A DNA stretch of 64,000 nucleotides, taken from contig OZ022354.1 in the NCBI GenBank assembly GCA_963989245.1, positions 1,959,246 through 2,023,245 of the forward strand, given 5' to 3'. Numbering within the stretch: position 1 is the stretch's first letter; each line of letters starts with the position of its first letter. The translations under genes were made by a program, and so were the position numbers. The stretch is from Nansenia antarctica (taxonomy: Eukaryota; Chordata; Actinopteri; Argentiniformes; Microstomatidae). Shown here piece by piece: positions 52,137-63,683 of this stretch. The notes below the pieces were generated by a model, which searched no databases, was not told the origin of the DNA, and saw only the letters and a program-made list of their open reading frames with translations.

Positions 52137-53557
52137 GAGGGGGGGGTTAAGTCACATCTTGAATGGCAAATTATAGATGGAAGATCTTAAAGAAGTCTCA
52201 CTGCTCTTTCTTTAAGTTACTTTCATTCAATCTTCTAATGTTGCTTTATTTTCATTTCCAGTATTTATTTCTCCATACCTCTACAAGGGCCTTCCCTTGC
52301 CTGTCATCCCTCAGACGGACATCCTGAGCTCGGTGTCATACAACCCTATCACAGTCTGGACAACCAGCTCTCTACCGCTCTCTCCGCTTCCCAGTGACCT
52401 GTCTCCCATCTCTGGATACCCTTCATCGCTCTCCGACTCTTCGTCCAAAGACCACAGTGGTTCTGAGAGTCCCAGAAGCGACGAAGATGAGCGGATGCTT
52501 ACCAAACTCACAGACCCTCATGGAGTTGAGGCAGAAAAGTTTCAATGTAGTTTGTGCAACAAGTCCTATTCCACTTACTCTGGACTGTTGAAACACAAGC
52601 AGCTGCACTGCGACGCCCAAACGAGGAAATCTTTCAGTTGTAAATACTGCGAAAAGGAGTACGTTAGTCTTGGAGCCCTAAAAATGCACATAAGAACTCA
52701 TACTTTGCCTTGCGTCTGTAAAATATGCGGCAAAGCTTTCTCCAGACCGTGGTTGCTCCAAGGACACATCAGAACGCACACCGGTAAGTGGGTCTACAGA
52801 TACTGGGTCCGTTACTTATACTGCATGGTTGTTATAGACCTGTTGACATTCATGCATGGTGGGCTCTTGTATGCTAAATGAAAGCACAACGCAGTTCTTT
52901 GGGATGTATTAATGATAATGGGATTTAATGATGTGTTATACAGTATGTAGCCTATCACATGCATATTGCAAAGTCAATTGCATTTCTGTGAGATATATTA
53001 ATGATATATTAAGCTTACTCGTGCTAAAAGAGTGGTCTCACCCCACCTTACATGACTTGGAATATATCAGCCCCATGGTAAAAATACAAATGCATGTTCC
53101 ATGTCCTAATACATAGACCTACAGTTCATTTGAACAGATTCAGACTTTTTGCAATAGCTTATGCATAGAGTCAGAGAATTAGACAATAGATGAGTTACAC
53201 GAGTCCATTCCCATACCATCTGCTGAATCTGGAGTAAATAGGCCTACATTGTGTTGTCACTTAGTGGATAGTGCTGTTACTTTTTAGGCTTTTGGAGAGT
53301 CTTATTTGTGGACATTGACAGCTCTTGCAGTATCTGTTTACGAATATGTATTGACACATGTATTTCCCCTCCCAGGAGAGAAGCCCTTCTCCTGCCCTCA
53401 CTGCAACAGGGCTTTTGCGGACAGGTCCAACCTCAGGGCTCACCTACAGACCCACTCGGATGTGAAGAAATACCAATGTAAGAACTGTTCCAAAACCTTC
53501 TCCAGAATGTCTCTTCTACACAAGCATGAGGAATCTGGTTGTTGTGTAGCACATTGA
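51828..53557 (+). CDS. snai2: snai2 (Slug), complete, 3 exons, 260 aa
   Basis: Snai2 is a nuclear zinc-finger repressor that binds CACCTG-type E-boxes. It silences cadherin and other epithelial genes in neural crest and epithelial-mesenchymal transition. Exons 51828-51906, 52262-52783 and 53376-53557 join in frame (79+522+182 nt) to 260 codons plus stop. The N-terminus is the SNAG motif MPRSFLVKK, which recruits co-repressors. The Slug-specific region follows (ISPYLY, PVIPQ, YNPITVW), then the acidic/Ser-rich KDHSGSESPRSDEDE. Five C2H2 fingers begin at Cys122, Cys153, Cys179, Cys207 and Cys235; the first and fifth end with HX4C. The length is close to mammalian SNAI2 (268). KKPNYSEL and the Slug region separate it from snai1. 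Confidence 0.98.
52085..52133. repeat. (GT)n microsatellite in snai2 intron 1
   Basis: About 24 GT repeats are followed by a G-rich run. Confidence 0.97.
52262..52783 (+). CDS. snai2: snai2 exon 2 (codons 27-201)
   Basis: The acceptor is TTTCCAG and the donor GTAAGT. The exon encodes the Slug region, the Ser/Asp-rich segment and zinc fingers 1-3 (QCSLCNKSYS, SCKYCEKEY, CKICGKAFSRPW). The exon ends at the THTG linker, as in other vertebrate snail genes. Confidence 0.97.
53376..53557 (+). CDS. snai2: snai2 exon 3 (codons 201-260)
   Basis: The acceptor is CTCCCAG. The exon encodes EKPFSCPHCNRAFADRSN and QCKNCSKTFSRMSLLHKHEE, fingers 4 and 5, ending CCVAH and TGA at 53555-53557. Confidence 0.97.
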
Positions 53558-54390
53558 GCTGGGATCCAGTACCACCAGAAACCTCTGTTACTTTCCAATC
53601 CTCCAGAACTACCACGGGATAACATTGAGGCTTTGTTCCAACTATGCAGACTGATGGTCCAGTTAATTTCAGTGTAAAACCATCTCTCTTTTTTTTTTTT
53701 TTTTTGCAAAAAGGCAACTATGTCATGTGCTTTTCATTTCAAGCAGTATTTTCGCAATCAGTGTTGAACTTTGTTTGCCTTACCATATACTGTACCTAGT
53801 TGTCTTTACTGAATGTGCTTTTGGGATGTTGAGAGTTGTGTAATGTGCCTTCTCAAATATGTATGATTTGTGTTATTTACCAAACTCTCTCTCAGAGGAT
53901 GTGTGGTGTGTGCTTTTCCATGTGGTCGGAAAAGAGACAAATAAACCACACCATTTCCCCACATTGTGTATGGTAAGAAATGATAGTCACATTGTGTATG
54001 GTAAGAAATGATAGTCACATTGTGTATGGTAAGAAATGATAGTCACAACAGTGCAAAGTCAAAGGAATATTTGAAGCCATCGCTACTTAGGGAACAAGTG
54101 CAAAGGCCTATTTTTTTTTAGGGTGAAAGTATTACAACTTTTGCACAATCATGACACAGTAACTGTTTGCCAGCACTCAAAATAGCAATACTTTATCAAG
54201 TGCCTCACTTTGACTTGGCATTTATGTATTTTTTTAAACAACTGTTTGCATTTATATTTTTATATATTTGAATGTAAGTGTGACTGAGACGATTGTATTT
54301 TGACAGTGTGAATTGTGATACTGAATGAATGAATGGTTTTAATATTTCTGAGATACTTTTAAAAATAAAGATTCATGAAATGTTTGTAGA
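53558..54390 (+). promoter_or_regulatory. snai2: snai2 3' UTR and polyadenylation signals
   Basis: An AT-rich 3' UTR follows the stop. AATAAA at 54364-54369 is the likely main signal. An earlier AATAAA near 53940 could give a shorter transcript. A poly-T run is at 53690-53705, and a ~26-bp unit (CACATTGTGTATGGTAAGAA) occurs three times at 53960-54045. Confidence 0.7.
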
Positions 54391-54995
54391 ATCTTTGAGA
54401 TTTGTGTCCTTTGGCTGAAGTGAATAGTTTGTTATTGAAGTTGATCGTTAACTATCAGGAATGCTTCATGGGCTACAACCTTGTGGCTACAGAAACACAA
54501 ATGTATTTTTTATATTCATTTATGAGATCAGCAATTCTGAAATAGAGTTAGATCTAGGCGTATCATGGTGGTAATGCAAAACAATTAGGCCCACTCTTGT
54601 CCTGTTCATTACATGTCACCTACCCTTCATCAGTCTAAACATTTCATTATAAAAATGGAAGATTGTACACAGATTGTACATCGGTATTCTTTAGTTTTTT
54701 CACCAAATTTCTATCCATATTTCCATTACTATTTTGGAGTGAAAACCCAGTGATGTTGTCTTCTGTTGCAAAACCACACTTGCACAGATATTTTAATTGT
54801 ATCATATTGCAGGTTTTACTCAGTCACTTCCTCTTAAATCACTTTCATGATGTGTAAAGTAGCATGACCATAAGAAGAATCACTTTTATGTTAAAGTAGG
54901 TCAACTTCATAGATAGAGTAAGATTTAAACAACTTTGACTACTTCAGTTAAACATACAACCCAGCAAAAGTCAAAACCAGTCAAGAGTGCTTTCA

Positions 54996-55075
<80 letters not shown>

Positions 55076-56432
55076 AGCAAAAGATGACTCAAGCCAGACT
55101 CAAGGCTCAACCTGTTTTCTGTGAACCTGTCCAGACATCAAACAAGCTTGAAATGTAACACATGCTGGCCATATTGATCTGCACTGACTTGTTATATTCT
55201 TTGAGGAGCCATGGTCCTTTATTTGCCAGAGCAAGTGCTACTTTTGAGGAACTAATTTCTTGTGACCGTTCCTATCTGTAATCTTAATCAGCAAAACAAC
55301 AAAGACCCCTCCGTGGGTGTCTACGTTAATGCTTCCAACAAAGTCATTGAATCGGAGCCCTGCTGAGCGCAAGGTGAGGTCCTGATTTGTTACTTCAGAG
55401 CAATCACTGCAGAGACGCTAAAGGAGAGTTGCCCTCTAATATGTTTTCATGAAAACCCCCTGATTTGCATCTGACAACCTCCACAGATTCTGGGATGCGA
55501 GCCACCGCAGATCAAATCGACGCCCTGAGGCTAGGTTTTGTTGTCTTTTACGGTAGGTTGTCAGTGTAGGTGAAGAAAAAAAACACACACACAAAGTACA
55601 ATAGTTAATAGGAAACAGTGGAAGACAAGCTCTGTCTAACAATAGAGGCTGGGCCCTGGTGGTGCCTCAAAGCAGCTGAGCTGAAAAATGTGATTTGACA
55701 AATAGACACTTCTTTCTGCTCTTTGTGAAGGGGCTGAACTTCCCTGTAGGTAGATTCTCGTCTGTGTGAGTCATCATGAAGCTATTCCAGGTGCTCAACA
55801 TAGCTCCTCTGAGGGCCAGGTGGCTCCAGGCTACCTTACCGTGAGAGGCTAGGAGAAGCAGGTGCAGCCGCTAACAACGGCACAGACACACACACCACAG
55901 ATAAGGCTAATGTTAGCTACAAGAACGGCAGTTTTACAATTTTATGGTGAAATATAACACACAAATAAGTCCTTCTCCTACAATAGAGGTATTTTATTTG
56001 ATAGATGAAAGGTTGGCAATCCGGAGGGTGTTTCACATGCTCCTGTTTCTCTGTGATAAGTGCGTTGTTCTTCTCACATAGCAGGCTATTTGTACTTCAA
56101 GTAATGGCAATATATTGAACATGAAATTGGAATTTCGGGGTGGGGGGGGGGGGGTGGTTATTAACTTACTCAGTGGTTTCTCTGATAAGGACAAGCATTG
56201 CTTTTCATCTTGGCATGAATGTGTGATTTAGCAGTTGTGGTGGTAGTAGGATGAGAGGGGGGAGGGGAGAAAGAGCTGGCTCATTTGTTTAGCATATGGC
56301 TATTATGGGATGTGTGAAATCAAATATTTGTCGGGGGTGGCAACTGTTAACACCTCCTCCTGTCCTGTATAATTAGCAAACCTGAAGACTTGAGCAGCAA
56401 ACATGTTTTGAGTTTTTTTTTTTTTTATGTGA
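54391..56432. other. snai2 downstream intergenic DNA, with a (GA)n run and possible conserved segment
   Basis: (GA)n lies at 55003-55071. 55180-55560 looks unique and balanced in composition, with POU-like ATTTGCAT and Sox-like AACAACAAAG words. No exon was recognised. An E-box-rich stretch (CAGGTG three times) lies at 55785-55865. Confidence 0.45.
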
Positions 56433-56694
56433 AATAGATATTATAACCCTAACCCTAAATAGATATTATAACCCTAACCCTAAATAGATATTATAACCCT
56501 AACCCTAAATAGATATTATAACCCTAACCCTAAATAGATATTATAACCCTAACCCTAAATAGATATTATAACCCTAACCCTAAATAGATATTATAACCCT
56601 AACCCTAAATAGATATTATAACCCTAACCCTAAATAGATATTATAACCCTAACCCTAAATAGATATTATAACCCTAACCCTAAATAGATATTAT
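56433..56694. repeat. 25-bp minisatellite containing telomere-like CCCTAA motifs, about 10 copies
   Basis: The unit is TAACCCTAACCC plus TAAATAGATATTA, so each copy contains two tandem vertebrate telomere-type hexamers. Copies are almost identical. It is internal, not a chromosome end. Confidence 0.95.
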
Positions 56695-57012
56695 ATTAAT
56701 GACAAAGTAAATAGATATTATATTAATGACAAAGTAAATGTGGAATCCATTTGATTTACCCTGACGTGACCTCAGAAGCAGCACTATTCATATCAGGTAA
56801 TGATATCCTTAAACATAAAATGATCAAAAGTCATTTACTGTGAGCATGGTCGCTTTCTACAGTATTTTGTATTGGCTTGCTCTGTAAAGTTCTAGACTCA
56901 TAATCAATGGTGTTGACCCATTACTGTACACAACATCACATCACAGGATAGAAATGCATGTTTGTCTCCATACAAGAATGTAATTCAACATGTTTAGAAC
57001 TGCCTTGCAAAA

Positions 57013-57015
<3 letters not shown>
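56695..57015. other. Unique-looking intergenic DNA
   Basis: The end contains a duplicate of TAAATAGATATTATATTAAT left over from the array. Nothing else was recognised. Confidence 0.4.
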
Positions 57016-57082
<67 letters not shown>

Positions 57083-57116
57083 GTGTGTGTGTGTGTTTAT
57101 GTGTGCGTGTTTGTTT

Positions 57117-57165
<49 letters not shown>

Positions 57166-57197
57166 TGTGTGTGTGTGTGTGTGTGTGTTTGTTTGTG
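57016..57197. repeat. Long imperfect (GT)n tract
   Basis: GT repeats with occasional GC, TT and GA interruptions extend about 180 bp. Confidence 0.97.
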
Positions 57198-59144
57198 TCT
57201 TTGAAACCTGCTGACTGAATGGTGAATGGGGGAGTATGATTCCTCTATGACCGTCAAGTGGAACAAATAAAGTGAAGGGTTTAAGGGTTGTCCTCAGAGG
57301 CGTGATTGTCCGAGGCACCAGCGTGATGCTGCTGCTCCTCTCCAGCCCAGCTCAGGAGAATGGGCCTGATTGTGTCTTCTCCGTTCCTCCCCACTGCCTG
57401 TGGGGATGCTAGTCTGTTTATAGCGCTCTCACATCTTGTTAAAGGGGGGCTTCTCTTTCATTTCTACTCTCTCCACCCAAATGACTCGATAGCTTTTTAA
57501 TGTATGTGTTCTTAGCTGAAAGTTGACATTTGCCTAATAAGTGCCTCAAATTGCACAAGCATTTGCAATGTAATGTGTTAATGAGTTTGATCCTTTGTGG
57601 ATGTACTGTATTGTCAAGTCGGTCAGGGCTGTAGTTGTGTTGTGTATTTTAGCTGTATTACTATTTTTGTATTGTTTTTATCTTGTCATGAATAAATGAA
57701 GAACAACCTGTTTAGGTGTTTCACACAGCCTCCAACTTACAACTTACATCACACCAAACCTGGGTTAAATAGTCCAAATCCATTCAAATACTTTTCAAGT
57801 TTGCTTGAACCTGCCCGTAGTGCCATATGGGCAGGATTAGCACTTTTGGGACCGTTCCATAAGTTCAATTACATTATACAAACACAATCAAGCACAGATA
57901 CATATTTGAAATGATTTAATACGACTTGAACCCAGGTCTGCCTGAGACTTCAGTCACTAATTGTATGAGGCGAGAGGTCTAGAGAGCTCTCCTTCAGGGA
58001 TAATTTGGTCAACATGTCATTCTAAATCTCTAGGACTGCTAGACTAGGAGAAGAGTTGAGCTGTGACAAGCGAAGGCTGTGTTGTCTCAATCAATAACGC
58101 TCTGGTATTTTCAAGCTGCCGTCGTGTCTTGTTGAGCAGAGGTCAGCTGTCCTGTGATCCTGTGATCATACTTAGTTGATTGTATTTCCTCCTCAATGTG
58201 CGAGTCACCAAATCTCATGACCAGAGCAGCCAGGGAGCTTGTAGACAAGACTGGCCTTTGTGGACCTTATTGGAAGGCTCCAAAATGTCCTCACTTACAC
58301 TTGTTCTTCTGAGGGACTGTATCAATTATTTTGGTACTGGAATTGAAATGATCATTTTATCTTTCTTTATTTGTATCACTACTAGCTCTCACATTAGAGA
58401 CCTCTTACCTTCCTGAGGCCCATAGAAAAACAATATGACATACAACGATATTGACAATCACGTTACAAGACTACAAAAAGAGAACGGAGAAAAGAGAATA
58501 AACTTAGTGACATCATCACATGTGTGAAGGATTAATTTATCTATGTATGCTCTGTTCTGTATGTTAACATCATATGAGTCATCATTGTCTTTATGGATTG
58601 TTGACCATTTTCATGTCTAATCCTACTTAATTAGAATTAATCGGATTATCAACGATTATCTCGCAGTAATACAAGAAAACCGAAAGAATTGGAAAAGCCT
58701 TGTGAGGATTAACTAACGCTTGTAGGAATAGAATGGCAAACCTTCTGTTCATGGGTTCCATGTGAATTCATGGACCTTTATAAGCACACTAGATTGTATA
58801 CAACAATATTGTAGAAATCCACTCATGACATTGTCTAACCTGCTCTTCTGAGCCCGGTGCTTGTTTTAAAATGAACCTGCCAGACATGGATGACTATCCT
58901 AACCAACCTGGTCTGATTCATCATGAGACTGTGAAAACCCAGAATCACATGGCACTTAACCAATTAGAATTAATATCATCAGAATTACATGATCTTCTGT
59001 GAAACACCATATCTCTGAGTGTTGAATCTGTCTGTTGTACAAGACTCAGGAGCAGCTGATAATTATTGATGTGTTCAGTTGATCAAAAGGTGATTTAAGG
59101 TGAGAGGACATATCCTTATACTAGATTACATTCCATTAGACTAG
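57198..59144. other. Intergenic DNA, no gene recognised
   Basis: No exon, repeat tail or tandem array was recognised. AATTAGAATTAATCGGATTA near 58630 is rich in homeodomain-type TAAT words. Confidence 0.4.
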
Positions 59145-59500
59145 ATTAGATTACATTTTATTGTCATTGTAGAGTACAAGTACCAGACAATGAAATGCAG
59201 TTTAGCATCTAACCAGAAGTGCAAATAGTGATATAAAACATGACAGTAACAGTGATAGATAAGTGACAGTATGGCAAGTACGGTAGTTAAAGGTATATAC
59301 AGTTATGAGCTATGTACAGTTACGGTAGCTATGTACAGTATGGTATGTACAGATGTATACATAGAGGCTATATCAAAAAGAGGAATGTGCAATGTGCCAA
59401 AATATGGTATGTGCAAGGGTAGTATTATACGTTATATCCAAGTGGAGGAACAAAAACTAATTGTAGATAGTCTGACATCCATTACATCTCCTGAAAAGGT
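59145..59500. repeat. Interspersed repeat (TTTATTGTCATTGTA type)
   Basis: ATTTTATTGTCATTGTAGAG, then CAGACAATGAAATGCAGTTT and AACCAGAAGTGCAAATAGTG, form a widespread fish repeat. Its distal part gave rise to the 39-bp array at 17881. Confidence 0.6.
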
Positions 59501-59727
59501 AAACCTCACTGTTTAATGTTGTTTACAGTTCCAACGTTCCCTGGAAAAGATTTCAGGCCATCGAGAGAAACAAATATTCTTGAGGTGTTGATCTCTGCTG
59601 TGAAGCAATACACATTATTTATGTGCTATACACATCTCTGGATCCATAATCATTACTCGAAGCACTGATTATTTTCGTAAGTGCTCTGACACAAACCTGA
59701 CCAGCTATAGTGATGGGGCCCGATGGT

Positions 59728-59768
<41 letters not shown>

Positions 59769-60790
59769 TCTGTGTGTGTGAGCTTCCCCTGAGAGACCGA
59801 TAGACCAAGCCAGTGACCTAATTATGATGAATCAGAGGCTGAGGAGAGAGCTTCTGTCTGGCCCCTAGCTGTTAGTGAGTGGTGCTCCAGCCCATAATAA
59901 CAGCATGGGCATCCTCAACATAACAAGCAAACACATTTCGGTATGAGTTTACGCTCCTGTACCTATAAAGCTGAGGTGAATGTCATAACGAAAAAGCATT
60001 AAGCTAAATACTCATCCAAACTTTTCAAACATAGCATCTGGGAGGTGAGAATGATTGATCATTGTTTAAAGGAAAATCTGAATAATGACAAAATGTTTCA
60101 TGGCCACAGAGCTTAGCAGAAGGACATTTTCTGAAGAGATGAGAAGAAGAAGAGACTGGATCCACACACTGGGAGGGTCCCCCTAGGAACAGACAGGTCC
60201 CATCCCAATGAGCTCTCAACAAGGGGGGGAAAACATGATTTATTTATTTACACTGGCCAGCCATTTAATTTGACCATCTGATTGTCCTAGTCAAGCTCAT
60301 GTCATGTGTCCCATGTCATGTGACTGACTGTAGTCTAGAAAACATCCCATCACACCATCAATCTGCAGCGTGCCCAGTTAGAACCTGTGGCATGTTTTCT
60401 TTCTTTTTTTCAGATGCTTTGGATTTTTCCCCCTGTCTGTTTAGTGGTTATCTGATCATCAGTGGGGGGGAAAAGGTGAGCAAGGAGAGCAAAACAAAAG
60501 GCGCTTGAATAAACTAGCTCCCGGCCACATTATGCACACAGAGACTCTGGGCATTGTGCTCAGTAGACAAGCCCTGACAGATCACAGACCTCCAACAGCA
60601 GCTCTTCTCAAGACTTGGCAGAACTCCTGCTGGAAGAAACAGATGCCCACACATCACGGGAAACCAAAATCACAATGGTTGTGTATCACCATCGTAGATT
60701 CAATTGATTTGTAAAAGCCGCCGTATGTGGCGAACCATCCTTGCTGTAGGATAGAATGAAGTATGATGACTTATAGTGACACTATATTTG
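59501..60790. other. Intergenic DNA with (GT)n and a possible conserved element
   Basis: (GT)n lies at 59729-59768. 59800-59990 (GACCTAATTATGATGAATCA) is unique and carries a homeodomain-type TAATTA. No coding exon was recognised. Confidence 0.4.
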
Positions 60791-61139
60791 TGACACGGTC
60801 TGCTGAAAGGGGGAACAAGTCGGCAACCAACCAAAAATGTTCAGACTTTTATTTTGAAACACGGAAATACGTTTCAACGCTGTTGAAAATCACAACACAC
60901 ACTCGGTAGTCAAGCCAAAATATTGCAATGCAATGAATTCGGTGAGTAATCCCCACTGCTACCTAGTTAACTATAACATTACTTTACATTGTTAGCAGGC
61001 TCACAAAACAAGCTGTGTTAGTTGACTAGCGATGTGTCATTGATTTTCAACAACGCTGAAATGTATTACAATTTTCGAAGTAAAAGTCTGAACATTAAAT
61101 CGTGTGCCGGCTTGTTACCCCTTTCACCAGACCGTTTCA
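60791..61139. mobile_element. Foldback MITE with long terminal inverted repeats, copy 2
   Basis: The left end TGACACGGTCTGCTGAAAGG and the reversed right end TGAAACGGTCTGGTGAAAGG begin inverted arms over 100 bp long. The arms continue through AATGTTCAGACTTTTA and CGTTGTTGAAAATCA. It is 349 bp long with no coding capacity. Copy 1 is at 7392-7694. Confidence 0.8.
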
Positions 61140-62879
61140 CATTTACACTCATCCATGCACCCATGCACATACTACACACATCTTAATCATTTGTTGTGCC
61201 ACCTGATCCATGTCGTTCTCAGATACAAAACAATTACAATTAGTTCTACATCCAGCTCTTTTCAATGAAAACAAACGCCTCTCTCAGAGTGAGCTTAGAG
61301 AGACAGAATTCATTTCCAGGGACAACAGAACCAGATACAAATGGAGATGTTTCACTCAGAACAAACATGTTAGCCAAATGTCTCCAGAGTATAAGTTAAT
61401 TATAATTAATGTTTTTCATTTTGCAGCGCCAAAAGTTGACTGTAATTGCTATTATCCGGTTTCCCCCAGAAAAGTGGAAGTATATTGCAGCACTCTTAGA
61501 TTACTATGATAACAAGCTGAAAGGGAGTGAATATGTCTGTTCTGTGAAAGGATATGTTGCAATTACAAAACACTTCTAAACAGTGTGTTAATATTACAGT
61601 ACAAGGGTCCAATTCCGAGAACACATTGTTAGTCTTTTCAGACTAGTGGTCACATACGGCCATAAATATCCCCTGTCGCAGCTGCATTCTTCTGGCTACC
61701 ACAGCCTTTGAGGATTGCAGAGATGGCCTGGTCTGCACCGATTCTCTCATTTCATTGGTTTGATTCAACCGAGACCTGACCCAGCTGTGTGACGGGCAGC
61801 GGAGGACAAACCCCCAGCGCTGATAAGAGATGAGAAGACAGTGATTGATGTTGTATGAGCCATGACTTGAAAGGCAACAAGTGCCATTTGGAATGTATTA
61901 GAAGATAGGGGTAATGACATTCAGATTAATGCTCATTTAAGCCTATCTCATGGAGGCTCGTTCCATTTAGAGTGACAGGGCCTTATAGGGATAGTTGACT
62001 CCAAATACAAATGAAACATGATTTCCATTGTTGCTGTTGTCGATTCTCACTAAGAGAATTTTTGGGGATATTTGATTTCCTTACTAAGATTTCATTGATT
62101 TGTTTGTGTCCCCATAGGGCCCCATTCATATAAATAAAAAATCTAAAACAAACATGTCAATCCAACTCCTATCACACTGCTATGCATTTCTTAATTCTGA
62201 ATCAGATAATCCATATATGAATTTTGACATTGTATTGTCAGAAAGACATTCTAATTGAAGACTGACGCCTTTTGTAAGGTGTTTATTATTACATTATAAT
62301 AATATTACAATTATATTTTCAGAATGATGTTGACACGAACAAAACAAAATGGCTATGAATTATCTAACTAACCAGATCTCGTCCTTGAGAGTTTTTCACA
62401 TTCCATTGAGCTGGGTAATCACTTTTTGTGTTTTTCAATTTATGTAAAGATTGCTACATCCCTGTAACCCAATGTGGGTACTTTTCAATGTGCGCCATGA
62501 TTAAACGATACAGTTTTACCTGAGAGTGACAGAGTGCTCCCCTGTCCCTATTTTTATGAATTATCTAAGTCCAGGAATGAAATATCCCAAAACAGTCTCT
62601 GTGAATTGGCCAGACCCGACATTCGTTGGACATCAGGTTAATAATTTTGGGGGGTAAACTGTCCCTTCATTGAATATATCATCAATGCACCACGTGATTT
62701 CTCCCCCAAGTGTGAGTACAGAGCGGGATGTGTCCAGGGGCTTGTACAACGCCAGCACGTCATCATTCTGCACTGCAACTTGCCACAGATGACAGGAATG
62801 TTCCACTGGTATGATAGAAGGAGTGTACAACCACCCCCCCCAACACCCCAAACCACACACCTTCTTCTCTACCTACCTC
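61140..62879. other. Intergenic DNA; possible conserved non-coding segment
   Basis: 61715-61990 is unique, with words such as TGACATTCAGATTAATGCTC and CATTTGGAATG. No exon was recognised. The plus-strand frame 61210-61509 has no known domain. Confidence 0.35.
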
Positions 62880-63683
62880 CCAACACACACACACATACAC
62901 ACACACACACACACACACCTCCCCTCCACACCATCCTACTGACCCCCCCCCCCCCCCTGTGCTGGTCATCCACGGCAAATGGCCAAGGCTGGCTGGTAGT
63001 GAAGAAGCAGCAGGTGCTGGGCTGTCAAAAGGCACTTCACACCTCCCCCCTCTCACACCACCACCACCCCTCCCACCACCACCACCACCCCTCCCAGCCG
63101 CCCTCACTGCGGGAGGGGGGGAGGAGGAGGGAGGGGGGGAGGAGGAGGAGGGACACTCTGCACTCCGGAGGTCCCTGCTTGGTTATCAGCGTGCTCCAGC
63201 GTTTGAAGTGAGCGAGGTCAGAACCGTGCACCAGAACCCTGCACCAGAACCCTGCACCAGAACCCTGCACCGTGTGGACGGCCGTCCCCGTTTGTTGTGG
63301 CCGGGCGTCGGTGGGGGTGAGGTGGGGGTGAGGTGGGGGTGAGGTGGGGGTGAGGTGATCGCTGCAGCAGTGATCCGGCCCTGTCTGTCTGGGATTCCAT
63401 GCTGAGGTAGGGGGGGGGAGCGGAGGAGCGGAGGAGCGGGAGGCCCTGTCTGTCTGTCTGAAGCTGCTCTTACTCACGAGGATGTGGTGTAGACAGGGGA
63501 GCTCACGGGGGGGTGGAGGAGTGCCTGCATGGACGACGTGATTAATAAAAAGAGTCACCGTTGTAGCCAGAGATGTCCAATGCTTTTGAGAATTACATAC
63601 AGGACAGTGCCTTTTGTATTATATGATATATTTCTCACGACAGGATGTTAGACCCTACTGCGTTAATGGCGATGGGTTTAAAG
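62880..63683. repeat. Low-complexity GC-rich tract cluster
   Basis: (CA)n lies at 62884-62920, poly-C at 62944-62957, CCACCACC runs at 63055-63095, GGGGGAGGAGGA runs at 63113-63150, a 12-bp unit (ACCCTGCACCAG) at 63232-63268 and GAGGTGGGGGTG at 63318-63356. Long frames on both strands here come from composition. Confidence 0.8.

Noticed and set aside
52784..52881. Read-through of snai2 exon 2 into intron 2
   Set aside because: The frame continues past a clean GTAAGT donor. Exon 3 restores fingers 4 and 5 in phase.
56433..56694. Chromosome-end telomere
   Set aside because: The hexamers are interrupted by a 13-bp spacer in every unit and unique DNA continues on both sides.
62763..63558. Frames of 114-173 codons on both strands
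   Set aside because: They are driven by poly-C, CCA and GGA tracts and contain no domain.
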